A stretch of 64,000 nt of DNA from Henckelia pumila (Eukaryota; Streptophyta; Magnoliopsida; Lamiales; Gesneriaceae), in NCBI RefSeq assembly GCF_033568475.1, contig NC_133122.1, positions 114,034,289-114,098,288 on the forward strand, given 5' to 3'. Shown one piece after another: positions 59,801 to 64,000 of this stretch; position 1 is the stretch's first letter; each line of letters begins with the position of its first letter. The notes beneath the pieces are model-generated. The model was given only the letters and a program-made list of their open reading frames with translations, was not told the origin of the DNA and did not search any database. The position numbers and the translations under genes were made by a program.

Positions 59801-60088
59801 ATTTAACAACAAATGTTGTATTTAAGGAAGTTTTTCAAAATTTATAAGATAATTTGTTTGTTTTATAATTATATGATATATAATTCATATTTCGATTATT
59901 CGTTCAAATGTTCATTCTCACTATTTTTGCCGTTTTAAAAAGTACTTTTTTAACATTATTATTCTTATTACTCATTGTAAAATTAAATTTATTTACATTT
60001 TAATTTTATAGTCAATATTTTCATTTGATCCAATTTATTTATATTATGCACAAGATATAATCCGTGCATCGCAAGAGTAAAATACTAA
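59330..60088 (+). mobile_element. Helitron 3' end
   Basis: Downstream of the helicase remnant, CCGTGCATCGCAAGAGTAAA and then ATACTAA (CTAA at 60085-60088) followed by T fit the 3' end of plant Helitrons: a short hairpin, then CTRR, insertion before T. The hairpin stem is decayed to TGC/GCA. Confidence 0.7.
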
Positions 60089-60764
60089 TAATATATAAAG
60101 AGAGAGTTTGATAATTATATATATAATATCGAAACAATATAACGAGGTTTAAAATAATATCTTTTACTTGAAAATTATCTCTACGAGACTACGACCATTA
60201 CTATTCCGTATTTGCTCTGTGCGTATATGAGAAAATATCAAAATAACCCCAAAATGTTCGGTAAATTCATCCATTTTTAGTTTTGGTTTTTTATGCATCT
60301 AAACACGAGCTTCGATTTGGCTTCTAGAGGGGAAGCATCGTTTCCATTCATATTTAATCATTTTGTTGCGCGTGTATGTTTTACATACAACTTGGACCTT
60401 TTTATTTATTTTTTTTTGAAGAGACATACAACTTGGACTTATCACGTGTGGAATGGCGAAATGCAATTATGCTGAAAGCCAAGGGATAGGACTCATGAAT
60501 TGAATAGTAAAAGGCAAAGAGAAAGCAACGGAATCCACACTCCGAATGAGTTTATAACAAGGAACTCCAGCTCAAACCAGGATTAAAAAGACACTATTCT
60601 GACAGAGTTAGCAAGATAATTGACCTTACAAAACTTACCATCCGCACCACTGCGAAACCAAGACCTCAGTTCTTCTAACCAAGGACCTGTGCTTGCCGCG
60701 ATTGAGCATTATTTAGGACTCAAGTCGAGTGAAAAATGTGATCTTAGATGATATTCTGTTGAGC
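60089..60764. other. Intergenic region and probable 3' UTR of the CCCH gene
   Basis: AT-rich from 60089 to about 60480 with no feature seen. From 60480 to 60764 the DNA is less biased and lies directly after the stop codon of the minus-strand gene, so it is probably its 3' UTR. Confidence 0.5.
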
Positions 60765-63545
60765 TCAGGATCGAGCATTGTCAATTGGTTCCCTGATTTG
60801 TAATGTTGTTCTCGAAAGACTGGCTTCCAGTTCCATTAGTTCATCCATGTCAAGATCATCATCATCATCTTCGTCTTCGTCGTCATTACCAATATCATTA
60901 TCATTTTCGGAATTATCTTTTGTGTCACGTATAGTTGAAGTGGAAGAACTAGGCCCATCTATGGTTTGATCTTTGTTGACCTGAACAATTGACTCTTTTA
61001 ATCAAATTTGTAGAAAATAGCAGAGAAAATGATGGGGTTTTAGCTAGAGAAGAAGGATTATGGAGAATAACAAGAAATTACTAACAGTAAGTATGGTCAT
61101 TCAAGCTTGGATGTTGGTCAATGGTCACAAAATGGCTTCGTTTAAATGGACAATGCAAGAATAAGACAAGGAAATTTCGCAACACCAAAACCAACTAAAT
61201 AAGAACAAAGCACAGGAAAATTACCTTTTGCTCTGGATCTGGTTCTTCTTCTCGCTGGTATTTATCGTAGGCCTCAGCATCATCAACAAACAAGCTAGAA
61301 TCAGAGAGAAAGAGCTCGCGACCACTGCGACACAAGGCAGAAAATATTGATTAAATGCTTTACCTATGGGCATATAAAGAGATCCAAGCATTCAATCAAG
61401 AATACTCACCTCATGCGGTCATTCTTAGCTCGCTCTGCCCTCTGAGCAGCCAGACCAGCTTCTCTCTCCTCCATCTTTTTCTGCTTCCATTGCATGAATA
61501 ACTCTGGAGTCATAGGTGTTGTTGTAGACAATTTTGCTCGCTGCCAACCGGGTATCATACCATGTATCATAGGGCTTAAATTATCAGTACGAGTCAGCGA
61601 GGAAGCTAAGGAACTAACGGAGCTACAATACAAGTATATAACATAACACTGCTGATGGAAACAAAACTTGTTACTGCATCGTTAGATTACCTGGTTTTCT
61701 ATCTCCTCCTCTATTGTTATTTTATCAGCTTCCTCTTCTAAAAGAGCTTTCATCTGAGACTTTAAAACATATCCAGGAGGAAGTGCGTGTCTGTAATGGC
61801 ATTCTTTACCTCCATTTGGGCAAACCCAAAACCAACCATACTGCTTTTTCTCCACTGCTTCCAAAAAGTGTTTACATACCTACAAAACATAAGAAGAAAA
61901 GGCAAGGGTCAAATATGTTATTTGAAGTTGGAAATAAGTAAACAGAGTAGCAAAGCATGGCAAGGGAATTGTAAAATAAAAAGAAAAAAGAAAACACATT
62001 TCAGAATGTAGCATGTTTATGCTGAATCACGTAAGAATAGCCTCCTCTCACCAAACTAGTAAACATTTCTTAATCTCATTCATGACATAAAATAAATTGA
62101 ACAAATGATGGTACCCAGACCATTTTTCATTACCAAGCATGTCTGTTAACAGGATGAGTCGAAAAATTTCACTCTGTTTTTTGCATTTCAACACAGCCAT
62201 CATTACTTAAATAATTTCTTAATCAGGATGATATTTATCCCAATATTCTGCAGTACATTTAGAATTTTAAAAGTCCAGCACCCTAATCTTCATGCAGTTC
62301 TTAAGCTCTCATCCCACAGCTTTTTGTCGGAAAGACCAAATGAAATTCGCTGTCACGACTTTTCATCAAAAAATACAGACACGTATTATCCAGCCATCAC
62401 TTGAATATACACGAGCTCATCCTCACCAGTATAGACTCGTGTAAATAACGTCCATAGCTAATCCACAGTATGGCACTGATAATAAATATCGTGCATGAAT
62501 CAAAACATCAAGTAAAGGGAAATGCAAAAATAGTTCCAAGAAAAAAATTCATAAAAAGAAAACCAAACAAATAAACACTTACAATGTCAGTAGGCTTATT
62601 TTTGTTGTACTCATTGCTCTTGGACTCAACAACCTTTTCCAATGTCTCTTGATCCCAGTCCTCCATTGTTTCATTTTCATTTTCTTTTGTAACAAATAAA
62701 ACGATTAAGAAAGAATCAAAAGATTGAAAAAATTAGGTCAGGAACTATTAAAAGGCGGCTAGACTAATTGAATGCAAAAATTGAGACATCAAGACCAAAC
62801 CTTGATCACGTTTATCACTATAAATATCGATCTTCTCGCCTTTCCTCTGCACATTCAGATCATGGGAGAACTTGCATTTGAACCCTTTTGCGCACTGTCC
62901 TAACTTAAAATGCTCACAAACTATTGACTTCGGATCCACACCTACATGAAACACAACACAGATGAGCCACCTAGGTATACTCGCCACCACAACAAAAGGA
63001 AGTAACACACACCCTCTCTCACCCACACCATCACCATAGCAAAATTCTTTATCTAATTACTCACAAGTGAAAAGATCAAACAACATTATATCGATACCAA
63101 ATAGGATAGCAGATATCAATAGTGGCAAACAAAAGCAAGTAAATTAAAGAAAATTACCGACAGGAACTTTCGGTTGTCTGATAGCAACTTTAAGCAACTC
63201 GTTAAGCTCTTTCTCTCTCGCCAGCTCCTCCTCTTTCTTCTTCTGTTAATTTTCCAATAAAAATTACACAGATAGATAAATCAATCACCGTCGAAAGAAA
63301 TAATCCATCGAACATTCAACAACACCATATACCCAGATACAAACACAAGTAAAAATTATACATCCTGGGTTGACCTGGGCATTGATTTTGGTGGCATCTG
63401 GTTTAGGCTGAACCGATTGTTTGAGAGACTGCACATATTTCTGCACAGACTTCGACTTGTTCTTGTTCTTCAGCCCGAAAGTCTTGTCTTCGACTACCTT
63501 CTGCTTCTTTGCCAAATCCGTTTTCGATTGCTGCTTCGGAGGCAT
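60765..63545 (-). CDS. CCCH zinc-finger protein, ZC3H15/DFRP1 family
   Basis: Eight exons join in frame on the minus strand: 63545-63375, 63242-63158, 62941-62801, 62683-62583, 61879-61691, 61540-61410, 61324-61225 and 60980-60765, giving 377 residues. All introns have GT..AG borders. Residues 1-57 hold the Lys-rich start ([20 protein letters not shown]). The first finger is C94-x7-C102-x5-C108-x3-H112 and the second is C168-x17-C186-x6-C193-x3-H197. A helical Glu/Arg stretch follows ([20 protein letters not shown]), then an acidic tail ([16 protein letters not shown]). In animals and yeast (Tma46) the family binds and stabilises DRG GTPases on ribosomes; plant members are called C3H11/C3H21-type. 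The gene is intact with all zinc ligands present. Confidence 0.95.
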
Positions 63546-63633
63546 TCTTCTACCTAGTTTGGCTCCCTAAATTATGATTTCTACCACGATATTTAAGAAA
63601 TCGGATTTTAGATTGAGTGTAGATGGTTGAACG
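63546..63633. promoter_or_regulatory. Short region between divergent start codons
   Basis: The 88 bases upstream of the CCCH gene ATG would serve as its 5' UTR and core promoter, possibly shared with a rightward transcript. No clear TATA box is seen. Confidence 0.35.
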
Positions 63634-63789
63634 ATGAATAATTCGGCGCCGGAGAAACTGGTGCGACCCGATGTGGAGGCGGCGGCGGAGGAGGCGTGGC
63701 GTTTGTTTTTTGGGGCGAGGGTTCAGTGCGGTGAGCTGAAATTATTTGGTGATTGCAACTGTTTGGGGCGGGCGGGTTCGGGTTACTAA
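63634..63789 (+). CDS. Short open frame, possible first exon of a divergent gene
   Basis: ATG at 63634 opens 51 codons (MNNSAPEKLVRPDVEAAAEE at the start), ending TAA at 63787-63789. GC-rich codons and an amphipathic acidic start make it look gene-like, and GT dinucleotides near its end could be donors. It is not recognised, and it may only be the upstream region of the CCCH gene. Confidence 0.25.
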   Translation: MNNSAPEKLVRPDVEAAAEEAWRLFFGARVQCGELKLFGDCNCLGRAGSGY

Positions 63790-64000
63790 GTTTAGATAGT
63801 GGACCCGAGGCCCGAAACCAAGCCCAACAATTGTTTTAGGCATGGCATCCAAACTACAATATAGGCCAGAAATTGGGCTCAGTCTAACTTCAATCTATAT
63901 TTTAATTTTAAAAAACTTCAATTAATTTTTTCAGATATAATTTTATTAATCTGTTTTTCTGTTAAAAAATAATAAATTTATTTATTTTTATTTAAAATCT
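63790..64000. other. AT-rich flank at the window end
   Basis: No feature was recognised here. Confidence 0.5.

Noticed and set aside
60778..60969. Serine-rich plus-strand frame
   Set aside because: It is antisense to the Asp/Glu-rich last exon of the CCCH gene.

Overview
The window is nuclear DNA of a flowering plant, most likely a eudicot. Three things support this: introns with GT..AG borders, plant-type ribosomal protein L4 and CCCH zinc-finger genes, and long LTR retrotransposons primed by initiator-Met tRNA. No rRNA, tRNA or CRISPR array was seen. About two thirds of the window is transposable-element sequence.

Layout. (1) 1-11688: a Copia element, here called F (Angela/Tork-like, ~1.87 kb LTRs), with a second F-family fragment lying head-to-head against its 5' LTR (1-2356, minus strand). 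(2) 11689-43887: a nested pile of retrotransposons. The oldest visible layer is the 3' end of Copia element E (42558-43887). Gypsy element D lies in E and is cut on its left by F. Gypsy element C (TSD ACTTT) lies in the 3' LTR of D. Gypsy element A (Tekay-like, 3.0 kb LTRs, TSD AGCAG) lies in the 5' LTR of C. Gypsy element B (TSD GTCAG) lies in the C gag-pol gene between protease and reverse transcriptase. Removing A and B and one copy of each TSD restores a 1391-bp C LTR and an uninterrupted junction frame in C pol. (3) 43888-54851: a gene-bearing stretch with a candidate minus-strand gene for a C-terminal membrane-anchored protein (45686-47064), two Mutator-like non-autonomous elements (47473-47737 and a 1752-bp fold-back at 47980-49731), and the RPL4 gene (51639-53864, minus). 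The 5' end of RPL4 is duplicated around a degenerate pararetrovirus-like fragment. (4) 54852-60088: TE debris: hAT-like end, Gypsy element G, a Sirevirus-like LTR and a Helitron helicase with its 3' end. (5) 60765-63545: an eight-exon CCCH zinc-finger gene of the ZC3H15/DFRP1 family (minus), with a short open frame starting divergently 88 bp from its ATG.

The two well-supported host genes act in translation: a large-subunit ribosomal protein, and a homologue of a factor that partners DRG GTPases on ribosomes. None of the retrotransposons in view is autonomous as sequenced: stops, frameshifts or catalytic-residue changes are present in each. LTR-pair differences that I counted by eye in the first few hundred bases (C about 3 percent, A about 1 percent, B below 1 percent) agree with the nesting order. 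No novel enzymatic system was found. The most unusual signals are an array of palindromic GGACGTTCC boxes in the C LTR, a hairpin before the polypurine tract that is conserved in four Gypsy elements, an intron-like gag/pol spacer in A, the inverted F duplication, the composite fold-back element and the duplicated RPL4 5' end.
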